64,000 nt of DNA from Paenibacillus tyrphae (GCF_024158745.1 NZ_JAMZAW010000008.1:1-64000), one strand, 5' to 3'. Shown: positions 8,951 to 18,523, numbered from the stretch's first letter. A program made the numbers and translations. Notes: generated by a model from the sequence alone, not told the origin.

Positions 8951-10177
8951 ATGTCAAAAACACGCATACCGCTCATGCTGCTTCTGGTCCTCGGCGCCGG
9001 CTTGATGACAGGCTGCTGGAACCGGCGGGAACTGAACGAGCTCGCCATCGCCGTGGCGATCGGCATCGACAAGGCCGGTAACCAGCATCAGGTGACGATC
9101 CAAGTCGTTAATCCAAGCGAAATCAGCAAAAAAACGAGCGGCGTCCCCTACGCTCCGGTTACGATCTATAAAATGCGGGGCGATACGATTGCAGAATGCA
9201 TCCGCAAGCTGACGGTGGAATCGCCGCGGCTCATGTACTTGTCGCATGTGCGCCTGCTCGTCTTGAGCGAGGAGGTCGCCCGGGATGGCATCCGCCATGC
9301 GCTTGACTACTTCTCGCGAGACCGGGAATTCCGGCCGGACTTTTACGTCGCCGTCTCGAAGCATACGACAGCCGAAACCATTCTTAGCCTCTTCACCCAG
9401 TTGGAAAAAATTCCGGCCAATCAGCTGTACGATTCCTTGAAGAATTCGGAAAAATATTGGGCTCCGACGATCGGCATCCATCTGGACGAATTAATTGACG
9501 ATCTGATCAAAGAAGGCGTTCATCCCGTGCTGACCGGCATCTCGGTCATAGGCGATCAGGCTAAAGGGAAATCCAATGAAAACGTAGGCAATATCGCGAT
9601 GCCGACGCATCTCCAATTCACCTCCATCGGCGTCTTTAACAAGGACCGGTTAATCGGCTGGATGAATGAAACGGACAGCAAAGGCTACAATTACATTAAG
9701 GGCAATGTGAAAGGAACGGTCGGCAGTCTGCTTTTGGACGAGAATAAGAAGGAACGGGTAAGCAATGAGTTGATCAAGAGCAGCACGAAAACGACCGGCA
9801 CCCTTGTAGGCGGCCGCCCTCATATTAAGGTCGTTATTACAGGGGAAGGCAATATTGCCGAGGTGGAAACTTCCAAGGTCGACCTGTCTCTGGCGAAGCC
9901 CGTCCTTGAGCTAGAGCATACGATGAACCGGAAAATCGAGGAGCTGGCGCATCGCAGCATCAAGAAAGCACAGCAGCAGTTCAAAACCGACATTTTCGGT
10001 TTTGGAGAAGTGATGCGCCGTTCGGAGCCCGCTTTTTGGAAAAAGGAAAAAGCCCGGTGGCCCGAGTATTTCCAAAAGCTGACCGTCGATGTCAAATCCG
10101 ATATCAAGCTTCGCCGGAGCGGCCGGGTGGGGAATTCGTTCATTCGCGAGATGGAAAAACCGGCGCCAAAGGAATGA
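8951..10177 (+). CDS. Spore germination receptor C subunit, Ger(x)C lipoprotein
   Basis: The product of about 408 residues begins with a lipoprotein signal peptide whose lipobox is LMTGC (Cys22), followed by WNRRELNELAIAVAIGID, the hallmark of GerAC/GerKC proteins. It is the lipid-anchored subunit that works with the A and B subunits in the spore inner membrane. ATG 8951 is preferred over GTG 8921 because GAGGGAAAG lies ten bases before it and the shorter form puts the signal peptide at the N-terminus. The gene starts about 50 bases after the A gene and the small membrane gene follows within 8 bases. Confidence 0.93.
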   Translation: MSKTRIPLMLLLVLGAGLMTGCWNRRELNELAIAVAIGIDKAGNQHQVTIQVVNPSEISKKTSGVPYAPVTIYKMRGDTIAECIRKLTVESPRLMYLSHVRLLVLSEEVARDGIRHALDYFSRDREFRPDFYVAVSKHTTAETILSLFTQLEKIPANQLYDSLKNSEKYWAPTIGIHLDELIDDLIKEGVHPVLTGISVIGDQAKGKSNENVGNIAMPTHLQFTSIGVFNKDRLIGWMNETDSKGYNYIKGNVKGTVGSLLLDENKKERVSNELIKSSTKTTGTLVGGRPHIKVVITGEGNIAEVETSKVDLSLAKPVLELEHTMNRKIEELAHRSIKKAQQQFKTDIFGFGEVMRRSEPAFWKKEKARWPEYFQKLTVDVKSDIKLRRSGRVGNSFIREMEKPAPKE

Positions 10178-10184
10178 GCCTCGC

Positions 10185-10433
10185 ATGTGGAAAGTGACGG
10201 GGGTGCTTGTCGCCTCCTTCCTGCTTTGTCTGCCGGACACCGTTCGGTTATGGAAACAAAAGCTGTTCAAAGAGCTTGCCGTCTTCCTCGTCCTGGCCGG
10301 CATTGCCACCGCCCTCTGTATCGCCACGGTACTGGATATCGAGCTGTTAAGCCCGCTGGAGGCGCTCCGGTTCGTATACGAACCCGTTGACAAATGGATC
10401 GTGAAGCTGCTGAAAAGTTTCTCATCATCCTAG
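10185..10433 (+). CDS. Small membrane protein of the ger operon
   Basis: An 82-residue ORF starts at ATG 10185, 8 bases after the C-subunit stop, with AAGGAA upstream inside the end of that gene. It has one or two hydrophobic segments (VTGVLVASFLLCLP and ELAVFLVLAGIATALCIATV) and a C-terminal tail with KLLKSF. It sits between the C and B genes in the same operon. Small accessory membrane proteins are known beside some germinant receptors (GerD-type by function, a D subunit by position). Whether this is such a D subunit is an inference from position and topology. It was not matched to a named family. Confidence 0.7.
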   Translation: MWKVTGVLVASFLLCLPDTVRLWKQKLFKELAVFLVLAGIATALCIATVLDIELLSPLEALRFVYEPVDKWIVKLLKSFSSS

Positions 10434-10449
10434 AAAGGCGGTCGGTTTC

Positions 10450-11544
10450 ATGCCGGGAAATCCAGTTATCAGCCTCAGGCAATTCGTCATTCTGGTGACG
10501 CTATTCTCCCTTGGTAGCGCCATCTTATACGTTCCTGGCGTTCTTAGTATCCACGCCAAGCAGGACGCATGGATTGCCGCTTTGATCGGCTGGGTGCTCG
10601 GGATCGGCATCGTGTGGATTTACGTGGCGCTTGCGAACCGCTACCCTCACCTGACGCTGGTACAGTGCAGCGAGCATGTGCTGGGACCTTGGCTCGGCAA
10701 GGCCGCAGGGCTGCTCTACTTATTATTTCCGTTCGTGCTGGCTGCGATCGTCATGCGGGATATCGGTGATTTTGTAACGATTGAGATGCTGAAGTTCACA
10801 CCGGTGGAAATCATCGAGCTTTCCTTCACGTTCATCCTGATCGTCGGCGGCTATTATGGCTTGGAAACGATCTCCAGGATCGGCGAACTCATGTTCCCAA
10901 TGATCATTTTTTTGTTTCTGTTTCTGGTCGTTTTCGTGAGCCCGCAGATCAAGATCGAGCAGGCCAAGCCTGTATTTGAGCACGGCATCACTCCCATTCT
11001 CATGGGCGTAAAGACGTACATCGGTTTTCCGTTCATGGAATTGTCCATTTTCCTTATGATTCTTCCTTATGTGAAGCGAACGTCGGGAGCCAAGGTCGCG
11101 CAAGCCTTTGTCGCGGGCACGGGAATCGGCGGCTTGATGCTGTTCGTCATCACGGCGGCGAGCATTCTGGTTCTGGGCCCCAGTCTGGCCGCGCGCGAAA
11201 CGTATCCGAGCTATTTGCTGGCCAAAAAAATTAACGTCGGCGATTTTCTTCAGCGCATTGAAGCGTTTATGGCGGGAATCTGGTTTTTCAGCATTTACAT
11301 GAAGCTTGTGCTGTGCCTTCTTGCGATTGCGCTCGGTATCGCCCAGTTGTGCCGGCTCAAGGACTACAGGCCGCTGCTCCTGCCGCTCGGGGTCATCATC
11401 TTCGTGTATTCACTGGCCATTTCACCGAATATGGCTTATATGGTCGAGCTGACCGGAAAGCTGTGGACGGCCTTCGCTCTGACCTTCTCGCTGCTCATCC
11501 CGCTCGTGCTGTTGATCGTCGGCTCCTTCCGTTCACGGAATTAA
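10450..11544 (+). CDS. Spore germination receptor B subunit, GerB-type permease
   Basis: The 364-residue protein has about ten hydrophobic segments and the N-terminal pattern ISLRQFVILVTLFSLGSAIL of endospore germination permeases (amino-acid/polyamine/organocation superfamily). As the B subunit it probably forms the ligand-binding channel of the receptor. The start ATG 10450 follows AAAGGCGG. Order A-C-(small)-B differs from the classical A-B-C order of B. subtilis operons but is common in other bacilli. Confidence 0.93.
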   Translation: MPGNPVISLRQFVILVTLFSLGSAILYVPGVLSIHAKQDAWIAALIGWVLGIGIVWIYVALANRYPHLTLVQCSEHVLGPWLGKAAGLLYLLFPFVLAAIVMRDIGDFVTIEMLKFTPVEIIELSFTFILIVGGYYGLETISRIGELMFPMIIFLFLFLVVFVSPQIKIEQAKPVFEHGITPILMGVKTYIGFPFMELSIFLMILPYVKRTSGAKVAQAFVAGTGIGGLMLFVITAASILVLGPSLAARETYPSYLLAKKINVGDFLQRIEAFMAGIWFFSIYMKLVLCLLAIALGIAQLCRLKDYRPLLLPLGVIIFVYSLAISPNMAYMVELTGKLWTAFALTFSLLIPLVLLIVGSFRSRN

Positions 11545-11641
11545 ATTCCCTGCGCCGGCCGTCGATATTTTTTCCTTCCCGAAGCCCTTATCCCGTGCCA
11601 TGACTTACATTCAAGTAACTAAGGCAACAACTTTTCAGTAC

Positions 11642-11671
11642 TTATCAAACCGGACGGGTTATCGGTATAAT
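11642..11671 (+). promoter_or_regulatory. Possible promoter of the aldo/keto reductase
   Basis: TATAAT (11666-11671) is a perfect -10. A weak -35, TTATCA (11642-11647), lies 18 bases upstream. The reductase start codon is 40 bases downstream. Confidence 0.5.
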
Positions 11672-11711
11672 AGCCATGTTCTTATATTCGATTCGGGGAG
11701 GCGGAGCTTCA

Positions 11712-12653
11712 ATGAAATACCGCAAATTAGGCAATACCGGACTGAAGGTCAGCGAAATCAGTCTCGGCAGTTGGATGACGTACGGCGGCTATGTGGAGAA
11801 CGACAAAGCCGTCCGTTCGATCGAACAAGCCTACGACTTAGGCGTCAATTTTTTCGATACGGCTAACGTATACGAACGGGGCGAAGCGGAGAAAGTCGTC
11901 GGCGAGGTGCTGAAAGCGTATCCCCGCGAATCTTATGTGCTGGCGACCAAAGTATTCTGGCCGATGGGCGAAGGCCCGAACGACCGCGGCCTGTCGCGCA
12001 AGCATGTCATCGAACAGTGTCACGCCAGCCTGAAGCGGCTTCAAACGGATTATTTGGACGTGTATTATTGCCACCGGTTCGACCCGGAGACGCCGCTGGA
12101 AGAGACGCTGCGCGCACTCGACGATCTGGTCACGCAGGGCAAAGTGCTCTATATTGGCGTCAGCGAGTGGACGGCCGCCCAGATGATCGAGGCCCATGCG
12201 ATTGCGGACAAATATTTGCTGGACCGCATCGTCGTCAACCAGCCGGTATACAACCTGTTCAACCGGTATATTGAAAAAGAAGTCATCCCGACCGGCATCG
12301 CCAAAGGCATCGGCCAAGTCGTCTTCTCCCCATTGGCGCAAGGACTGCTGACCGGGAAATACCGCCGCGGGCAAACCCTGCCGCAGGAGAGCCGCGCCGT
12401 GAGCAAAGGCTGGGACGAGAAGCAATTGTCCGAAAGTCGCTTGGCCAAAGTCGAGCAGCTTGAAGCGGTTGCAGACGAGCTGGGCATCAAAGTATCGCAG
12501 CTCGCACTGGCTTGGATTTTGCGTCAGGACAACGTGGCGAGCGCGCTCGTCGGCGCCAGCCGTCCGGAGCAGGTCGTGGAGAACTGCGCGGCTTCCGGCA
12601 TCGTGTTGCCTGCGGACGTACTCGATCAAATCGAAGCCATAATACAAGACTAG
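11712..12653 (+). CDS. Aldo/keto reductase (YghZ / Kv-beta-like)
   Basis: A 313-residue NADPH-dependent oxidoreductase of the TIM-barrel aldo/keto reductase family. The catalytic tetrad is visible as Asp49 and Tyr54 (FFDTANVYERGEAE), Lys80 (LATKVFWP) and His121 (YYCHRFDP). The DTANVYERGEAE and MGEGPNDRGLSRKHV stretches resemble the potassium-channel beta-subunit/YghZ branch. ATG 11712 is chosen over an upstream in-frame ATG (11676) because GGGGAGG precedes it at the right distance and the -10 box lies just before. Single gene with its own promoter and terminator. The carbonyl substrate is not predictable. Confidence 0.9.
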   Translation: MKYRKLGNTGLKVSEISLGSWMTYGGYVENDKAVRSIEQAYDLGVNFFDTANVYERGEAEKVVGEVLKAYPRESYVLATKVFWPMGEGPNDRGLSRKHVIEQCHASLKRLQTDYLDVYYCHRFDPETPLEETLRALDDLVTQGKVLYIGVSEWTAAQMIEAHAIADKYLLDRIVVNQPVYNLFNRYIEKEVIPTGIAKGIGQVVFSPLAQGLLTGKYRRGQTLPQESRAVSKGWDEKQLSESRLAKVEQLEAVADELGIKVSQLALAWILRQDNVASALVGASRPEQVVENCAASGIVLPADVLDQIEAIIQD

Positions 12654-12691
12654 ACAGCCGAGTAGCGCCTGCACGCACGGCACAACACAAA

Positions 12692-12735
12692 GACCCGGGA
12701 CCTTTCGCATTGACGGGAAAGGCCCGGGTCATTTT
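12692..12735 (+). terminator. Terminator of the aldo/keto reductase
   Basis: GACCCGGG-A-CCTTTC pairs with GAAAGG-CCCGGGTC around an 11-base loop, followed by ATTTTG. The structure is nearly symmetrical and may also serve the DinB gene that converges from the right. Confidence 0.8.
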
Positions 12736-12775
12736 GCCGTGATGCCGGGAATGGCTGAAATACGCAGTTTCTTCG

Positions 12776-13267
12776 CTAGTCGAAAGAGCGCCGCGCAGGC
12801 CATGAGCCCTGCAGCTTGCGGATCTGCACGATTTGCCCGATATGATACGCGTCGTGTACGACCAGACTCGTAACAGTAAGCGCTATCGTGGTTTTCGTGA
12901 GCGGCCGTTCCAAGTCGTCTTCGCTTAACTCTGCAAGCGCGGCCCGAACGGCCTTATGTACTTGTTCCAAACGGGCAGCCTCTTCCTCCCAAGTCTCTTC
13001 CCTTTCCCCGTACGCGGCAAACGTATCGTCGTTGGTCAACCCGTCGGGATAGTGCGGATCTTCGCCCGACAGCCGTTTTAGCAGACGTTCTTTATAGAAC
13101 GTCAAATGCCGGACGGTTTCGCGGATCGTATTGGCTGCGGCTCCCTCCGGCCGCCAGTCGGCTTCGGCCTCCGTTACTCCCTTCAGCGCCTCGCGCATCG
13201 GCGGAAACCAGTCTTCCTTGTCATAGCAAATATCCCATTCGTGCAGGAGCAGCTCCTTCTTGTTCAT
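12776..13267 (-). CDS. DinB family protein
   Basis: The 163-residue four-helix-bundle protein carries the His triad expected for DinB/YfiT metalloproteins: His54 (VRHLTFYKERLL), His138 and His142 (VVHDAYHIGQIVQIR). The family includes thiol-dependent S-transferases (bacillithiol, mycothiol) and damage-inducible proteins of unknown role. Length is typical. Start ATG 13267 has GAGGAG upstream (at about 13274-13279). It is monocistronic. The exact substrate is unknown. Confidence 0.88.
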   Translation of the reverse strand: MNKKELLLHEWDICYDKEDWFPPMREALKGVTEAEADWRPEGAAANTIRETVRHLTFYKERLLKRLSGEDPHYPDGLTNDDTFAAYGEREETWEEEAARLEQVHKAVRAALAELSEDDLERPLTKTTIALTVTSLVVHDAYHIGQIVQIRKLQGSWPARRSFD

Positions 13268-13421
13268 TCCGTCTTCTCCTCCCGTTTAGCTATATTTGTA
13301 ACCATCTATTTCGATTTTAGAGGTTACATCCATAATATACCACAGACAAAGCCGATTGTATAGAAGCTAGCGCAGGCCATATTTCCATGCTACAATAAGG
13401 GACAAAAAAGCTGGGATCGCA

Positions 13422-13967
13422 ATGATATGGGATGATTTTCTCAACAGTGTGTGGCGGGATTGGCGCGGCAGCGGAAGAAGCGAGGACCGGCTGGAGAGCC
13501 CAGAATGGATCGGGCGATGGTTGTCCGAGCATCGGCTTACCGTCCCTCACCCGCCTTCGCCTCAAGAGATGGTTGAATTGAAAAAGCTGCGGGAGCTGCT
13601 GCTTCGCATCGTTCAAGCCTTCGCCGCAGGCTCGCAGCCCGAATCGGACGATCTCGGGGAATTAAACCGGGTCATGGCCGACGGACCGGTCGTTCGTCAG
13701 ATCGTTCGGACGGACGAGCGTTATCGGCTGGACTACGTGCCGACCTTGCTCGGCTGGACGCAGATTAGAGCCGAAATCGCCGCTTCGTTCGCACGGACTT
13801 TGGCCGACAAAGATCCTGCCCGGATGCGCATATGCAGCAACCCCGACTGCTTGTGGGTTTATTACGACGACACCCGCAACCGGTCCAAGCGGTACTGCGA
13901 CGACAAACTATGCGGCAATCTTATGAAGGTGCGCCGGTTTCGCGCACGCAAAAAGGCCGGGGATTGA
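13422..13967 (+). CDS. CGNR zinc-finger / ABATE-domain protein
   Basis: 181 residues. The N-terminal two thirds are helical, as in the ABATE stress-sensing domain. The C-terminal zinc knuckle reads RICSNPDCLWVYYD, then RYCDDKLCGNLMKVRRFR. The namesake CGNR motif is CGNL here, with an Arg a few residues later. CGNR proteins are predicted DNA-binding regulators. The gene stands alone between two minus-strand genes, so no target is evident. TACAAT (13391-13396) is a possible -10. A hairpin overlapping the stop codon (CCGGGG pairing with CCCCGG about 30 bases on) may terminate it. Confidence 0.85.
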   Translation: MIWDDFLNSVWRDWRGSGRSEDRLESPEWIGRWLSEHRLTVPHPPSPQEMVELKKLRELLLRIVQAFAAGSQPESDDLGELNRVMADGPVVRQIVRTDERYRLDYVPTLLGWTQIRAEIAASFARTLADKDPARMRICSNPDCLWVYYDDTRNRSKRYCDDKLCGNLMKVRRFRARKKAGD

Positions 13968-14124
13968 TATGTCCGCAACGGACGTTTAACCCCCGGCTCT
14001 CTCATGCTTTGCCTTGCATGAATTCTCTTTTCATTTCACAGTAACCCCGTTCAACAATACCGGCAGCCCCAAGCGAACCTCTTTTCTCCCAGTCCGTCCC
14101 CGTCTCGTATAGCGCATCATCTCT

Positions 14125-15600
14125 TTACTTTGGCCACGTCGGCTTTTGCCGCTGCGGTCCGAGCTGCTCGAACGCATAGGCAAGCCGGATCAGTACGGGC
14201 TCGCTGTACGCCTGCCCCGTAAACGTGACCGCAAGCGGCCGCCCGTCTGCGGTATAGCCGCCGGGAACGGCAATCGAGGGATAGCCTGCCGCAGCGGCAA
14301 TCCCGGCCCCGGACGTCCCTGGGAACAGCAAAGCATCCAACTTGTGCCGAGCCATCGCCGCATCGATGCCCTCGGCGCGAGACAGCCGCAGGTCCTTTAG
14401 CCTGTCCTGAATATATTCCGCTTCGGTGAGCGTTCCCGACGTCTCTTCGGCGCGCATCAGTGTCGTTTGGCCGTATTTTAGCGTCTTCTCAAAATGCTTC
14501 GCATTAAAGGCGATCACATCGCGCAGCGAATGAACCGGCAGCTGCGGAGCAAGCTTGCTTAAGTAGGCGTTCACGTCCGCTTTGAATTCATAGCGGAACA
14601 CGCTGGAGTGGAATGAAGCGAGCTCCTGCGCGGAAGGAATATCCGCCGGATCGATAACCTCCGCTCCGGCAAGCCGCAGAGCGGCGATGTGAGCTTCGAA
14701 CGCCTGGCGTTCCTCCTCGCCCAGCTTGTCATGGTAGACCGCCCGCGGAATCCCGATCCGGGCTCCTTGCAATCCGTCCTTGTCCAGAAACTGCCGATAA
14801 TCGGCAGGCACCCGGCCCAGCGACGCGCCCGTGATCGGATCGGCGGGATCTGTCCCGGTCATCGCCCCGAGAAGCAGCGCCGCGTCGGCCACCGTTCGGG
14901 CGAGCGGTCCCGCCGTATCTTGACTATGGGCCAGCGGAATGATTCCGCTGCGGCTGATTAACCCAAGCGTCGGCTTGATGCCGACGACCGAGCTGCTCGC
15001 CGCCGGGCTCAGAATCGAACCGGACGTTTCCGTCCCAACGGCCAGCGCGCACAGGTTCGCCGCCACAGCCACGCCGGACCCGGTGCTCGAACCGCCTGCT
15101 CCAAATTTGGAACCGTACGCGTTCAACACTTGGCCGCCGCGGGAGCTGTAGCCTCCCGGCATCCCTTGCGTCATGAAGTTCGCCCATTCCGTCATATTGG
15201 CTTTTCCCAGAATGACGGCCCCCGCCTCCCGCAGCCGCTTGACCAGGAAAGCGTCGCTTGATGCGTAATGTCCCTCCAGCGCAAGGGAGCCTGCGCTCGT
15301 ATGCATTTTATCGGCCGTATCGATATTGTCCTTCAACAGCACCGGGATACCGTGCAAGGGCCCTCTCGGGCCTTGTGCCCGCCGCTCGGCATCCAGCGCT
15401 TCGGCGATCGCAAGCGCATCCGGATTAAGCTCCAGCACCGCATTCAGCGCTGGTCCCTGCTTGTCGTACGCCGCAATCCGCGCCATATACGCCCGGACCA
15501 GCTCCGCCGCGGTTCGTTCCCCGGATTCCATCGCCTGCTGCAAATCGCCGACCGTCGCTTCTTCGATCCATTCTTCGACAGGATAAACTTGCTTCGCCAT
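14125..15600 (-). CDS. Amidase signature family hydrolase
   Basis: The 491-residue protein has the amidase-signature Ser-cisSer-Lys triad: Lys90 (PVLLKDNID), Ser171 in GGSSTGSG and nucleophile Ser195 in TETSGSI. It hydrolyses an amide bond. The C-terminus ([29 protein letters not shown]) matches stand-alone bacterial amidases rather than GatA, which would sit with gatB/gatC. ATG 15600 is preferred over upstream in-frame starts (15681 or 15648) because AAGAGGGGG lies about 8 bases before it. It is convergent with the CGNR gene and monocistronic. Substrate unknown. Confidence 0.9.
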   Translation of the reverse strand: MAKQVYPVEEWIEEATVGDLQQAMESGERTAAELVRAYMARIAAYDKQGPALNAVLELNPDALAIAEALDAERRAQGPRGPLHGIPVLLKDNIDTADKMHTSAGSLALEGHYASSDAFLVKRLREAGAVILGKANMTEWANFMTQGMPGGYSSRGGQVLNAYGSKFGAGGSSTGSGVAVAANLCALAVGTETSGSILSPAASSSVVGIKPTLGLISRSGIIPLAHSQDTAGPLARTVADAALLLGAMTGTDPADPITGASLGRVPADYRQFLDKDGLQGARIGIPRAVYHDKLGEEERQAFEAHIAALRLAGAEVIDPADIPSAQELASFHSSVFRYEFKADVNAYLSKLAPQLPVHSLRDVIAFNAKHFEKTLKYGQTTLMRAEETSGTLTEAEYIQDRLKDLRLSRAEGIDAAMARHKLDALLFPGTSGAGIAAAAGYPSIAVPGGYTADGRPLAVTFTGQAYSEPVLIRLAYAFEQLGPQRQKPTWPK

Positions 15601-15789
15601 CGCACATGCCCCCTCTTCAGCCTTTATGGTAAAGGTATTCCTTTCCATGTTCGAGAGAGCCGTGCCGAATTCCTTTTTCAACTTGTTTTTCCATCCTTCA
15701 TCCTAACGTCAAGAAGCCCTACTCCATCAAGGAATAAGGCTTTCATGCGGGCCGGCACGCCGTCCCAGGCCCGGACGCCTCCCTCGCTC

Positions 15790-16470
15790 TTACCATCGGA
15801 GGAGCGCATACTTGGGGGGTGCCGCTTCTTCGACGCATTCCTCCGACTCGACAAGAGGGTCCGCTACCCGCTGGGAAACTGGATACGCATGCATCCGATC
15901 GGGCGCGTAAGGCCGAAGAAGCGATTGCAGCCTGTCCGGTTCACCGTTCATGGTCGGATCGAGCCACGTCTCGACGTCCCGTTCGTCCAAAATGACCGGC
16001 ATCCGCTCGTCGTAATCGAACACCAGCCGGTTCGACCTCGTCGTCATGACCGTGCAGGTGCGGGTTTCTCCGCCCCGCGAATCCTTCCACACTTCATACA
16101 GTCCGGCCATGGCGAAGATGCCCCGGTCCTTCATGACGATGCGAATCGGGCGTCTTATTTTGCCCTCCGTTTTCCAGACATAAAAGCCGTTGCTCGGGAT
16201 GATGCAGCGCTGCTTGCCGAACAGCTTGCGATACGCCGGTTTTTCATGTACGGCTGCACTGTCGGCGTTCACGGCGTCCTTCCCCCAGAACGGGACGAGC
16301 CCCCACCGGTGCTCCTCCAGCATCCGGCTTTCCGCTCCACGAAGAATTACGGCCACCTGCTGTGTCGGCGCAATGTTATATCGCGGCTTGTAAGCATAGG
16401 TTACCTGGCCGATCCGATAACGCTCCGACAGCTCCGGCAGCTCGGCCGTCAACGAAAAACGTTCGCACAT
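15790..16470 (-). CDS. SRAP domain protein (HMCES/YedK family), variant active site
   Basis: The product of about 226 residues begins MCERFSLT; Cys2 is the residue that, after Met removal, forms the thiazolidine crosslink to abasic sites in single-stranded DNA. ATG 16470 is the right start because it exposes this Cys and has AGAGGTG seven bases upstream; a longer form from 16569 would bury it. YNIAPTQ carries the conserved Asn. In YedK the other catalytic residues are Glu105 (in W/F-Y-E-W) and His160 (in I-H-D-R-x-P). Here they read GFYVW and DYDERMP, so Glu is Val and His is Asp or absent. It may shield abasic sites with altered reversal chemistry. Family assignment is firm, the effect on activity is inference. 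Confidence 0.88.
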   Translation of the reverse strand: MCERFSLTAELPELSERYRIGQVTYAYKPRYNIAPTQQVAVILRGAESRMLEEHRWGLVPFWGKDAVNADSAAVHEKPAYRKLFGKQRCIIPSNGFYVWKTEGKIRRPIRIVMKDRGIFAMAGLYEVWKDSRGGETRTCTVMTTRSNRLVFDYDERMPVILDERDVETWLDPTMNGEPDRLQSLLRPYAPDRMHAYPVSQRVADPLVESEECVEEAAPPKYALLRW

Positions 16471-16645
16471 GAAGAAACACCTCTTGTTTTTAATTCCAGT
16501 ATCTTCATGTACAGAAATATTATGCATGCCCGGAACGGCGGCTTGCCGATTATTTCGGATTTTCGTCATGTGCGCAAAGCGTCCTCGTAGAACAAACGCG
16601 GATCGTTATGGTAAAATATAGGGGAGACGAGAAAGGAGACGGACC

Positions 16646-17518
16646 ATGAAACCATACGAAATCCGGACTTACCAAGATTCCTACGAGATTTACGAGTTGA
16701 TCGAGCACAGTACCCGTTCGTGGTTCAAAATCGCCCCGGAGCGCGGCGGAATTGTCATCAGCTTCGGGGCGAACGGTCAGGAGCTGCTTTATTTGGACAA
16801 ACCGACGTTCGACGATCCGAACGCCAATATCCGCGGCGGCATACCCGTGCTGTTCCCGATTTCCGGGCAGCTCGCGGAAGGTTCCTACGAATGGAACGGA
16901 CAGCGCTATAACATGAAAAATCACGGAGTCGCCCGCGTGCGCCCTTGGCGCGTCGAATCGACGGATACCCATGACGGCGCCGCCATTACGTTGACGCTCG
17001 CCAGCGACGCGGAAACGCGGGAATCGTACCCGTTCGACTTCGAGCTTCGGTTTACTTACCGGTTGAAGGACGGTCAATTGACCATCGAGCAGGAATACCG
17101 GAACGGCTCGGCAGAGCCGATGCCGATGTACCCCGGATTTCATCCGTATTTTGTCGCCGACCGCAAAGCGCTCGCCTACGAAACCGACGCGACGAAATAC
17201 TTCGATTACAACGACGGAACGGAAAAAAGCTACGACGGCCGGATCATCGATCTCGATAAGCTGCCGGAATCGGTTGTTTTCCTGAATGCGCAGCGGCGGG
17301 ATATTACCTTCAGCCCGGCGGAGCGCTTGGTTGTACGGATGACATACGGCGAGCCGTTCAAATATGTCGTGCTGTGGTCCGTAAGCGGCAAAAGCTTCGT
17401 CTGCGTCGAGCCGTGGATGGCCAAAACCGACGAGCTGAACCGGAAACAAGAGCTGGTAGAAGTACCGGCGGGTGACGTGCATAAGACGTTTTTGACCATC
17501 AGCCGCGTGTCCATTTAA
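16646..17518 (+). CDS. Aldose 1-epimerase family protein
   Basis: The 290-residue beta-sandwich protein has the mutarotase signature residues: GIPVLFPISGQL, KNHGVARVRPW (His), PGFHPYF (His) and CVEPWM (catalytic Glu). The pattern fits the D-hexose-6-phosphate epimerase-like branch. It would interconvert alpha and beta anomers of an aldose or sugar phosphate in the cytosol; no signal peptide is present. The start has AAAGGAGA at good spacing. Monocistronic, followed by a long hairpin terminator. Confidence 0.88.
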   Translation: MKPYEIRTYQDSYEIYELIEHSTRSWFKIAPERGGIVISFGANGQELLYLDKPTFDDPNANIRGGIPVLFPISGQLAEGSYEWNGQRYNMKNHGVARVRPWRVESTDTHDGAAITLTLASDAETRESYPFDFELRFTYRLKDGQLTIEQEYRNGSAEPMPMYPGFHPYFVADRKALAYETDATKYFDYNDGTEKSYDGRIIDLDKLPESVVFLNAQRRDITFSPAERLVVRMTYGEPFKYVVLWSVSGKSFVCVEPWMAKTDELNRKQELVEVPAGDVHKTFLTISRVSI

Positions 17519-17525
17519 CGGATAA

Positions 17526-17605
17526 AAGCGGGTATCCCCGTTCATCCGACTTTTCTTGAGGAATGTCGATGATAACGGCGTTACCCGCTTATTTTCTTGA
17601 AATTC
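17526..17605 (+). terminator. Long imperfect hairpin terminator
   Basis: AAGCGGGTA followed by a CCCCGTT.ATC.GAC-type arm pairs with the complementary arm ending TACCCGCTT, then ATTTTCTT. The stem is over 20 bp with mismatches. It lies directly after the mutarotase stop. From there to 17813 I see no gene. Confidence 0.7.
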
Positions 17606-17813
17606 TTTATACGAATGACAAGTATCCCATTATATAGGATAAACCCGACATTGCCGTTGTCGAAAAAGTCTGAAAAATCGAATAACGAATCGAGTTGTGC
17701 GCTTACCCGGGAAATAGACCGTTCATTTCCCAGCTTTGCTTCATTTCCTGATTCTCTGTTATTGCCCCGCTTCCCCGCTCTTGGCAAACCCGGATGCGGC
17801 TTGGCGCTCCACG

Positions 17814-18463
17814 TCAAAGCGCGGATTTTCCTATCCGGTCTATCGCCTTCAGCACCAGCTCATAATAAGCTCCCGGATGGGGAACGAAATCCGCAGGTCC
17901 GACCATCCGCTCGACCGGTACCGTCACGCCGTTCTCATCCGATGCAATGCCTTCGATTCGGATCGGCTCCGATAACGTTCCTTGAGCCAGCTTCCGTGCT
18001 TGCTCAAGCGGAACCCGGTATAAGCCCGTGACTTCCTCCGGTTGTAAACGGTATTGGGTCAGCGGCTGCCGGTTCACATGAAGAAACACATGGCAGAACT
18101 CACGGTCGATGCATGCGTCGGAGATGACGTCCTCCTCGGCAAACAAGCCGAGGGAACCAACGCTTCGAACAGAACGCTTAGTCCAAGCTCCTCTTCCAGC
18201 TCGCGGACACCGTCTTCGACTGCTTCGCCTGCCAGCAGATGACCGGCGCAGGACGTATCGAGCAATGACGGAAACGTATCTTTGCCTGGATGCCGTTCTT
18301 GAAACAACAGCACCGCATCCGTATCCCCATCCGCAGGGTCCACAATCCAGCAATGAAAAGTTTGGTGCCACAGCCCCCGTGCATGAACCTCGGAGCGGGA
18401 AGCCTGTCCCGCCGGATTCATCCGTTCGTCAAAAATGTCAAAGATTTCTTCGCTTTGCGTCAT
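17814..18463 (-). pseudogene. NUDIX hydrolase with a one-base frameshift
   Basis: The first part (18463 to about 18155) holds a complete Nudix box, GHLLAGEAVEDGVRELEEE followed by LGL, which binds Mg and the diphosphate substrate. At a run of three G on the plus strand (18152-18154) the frame breaks. One extra C on the coding strand would give V-P-L-G and continue directly into FAEEDVISD, DREFCHVFLH and on to a natural stop at 17814. Restored, the protein is ~216 residues and resembles YfcD/isopentenyl-diphosphate-isomerase-like Nudix proteins. A sequencing or assembly error in the homopolymer is as likely as a true mutation. Start ATG 18463 has GAGGAAC upstream. Confidence 0.8.
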
Positions 18464-18523
18464 GATGTTGTTCCTCCTCAGCTAGCTAAACCTCGTTGTA
18501 TGGTTCTGCAACCCGTTCCCCGT

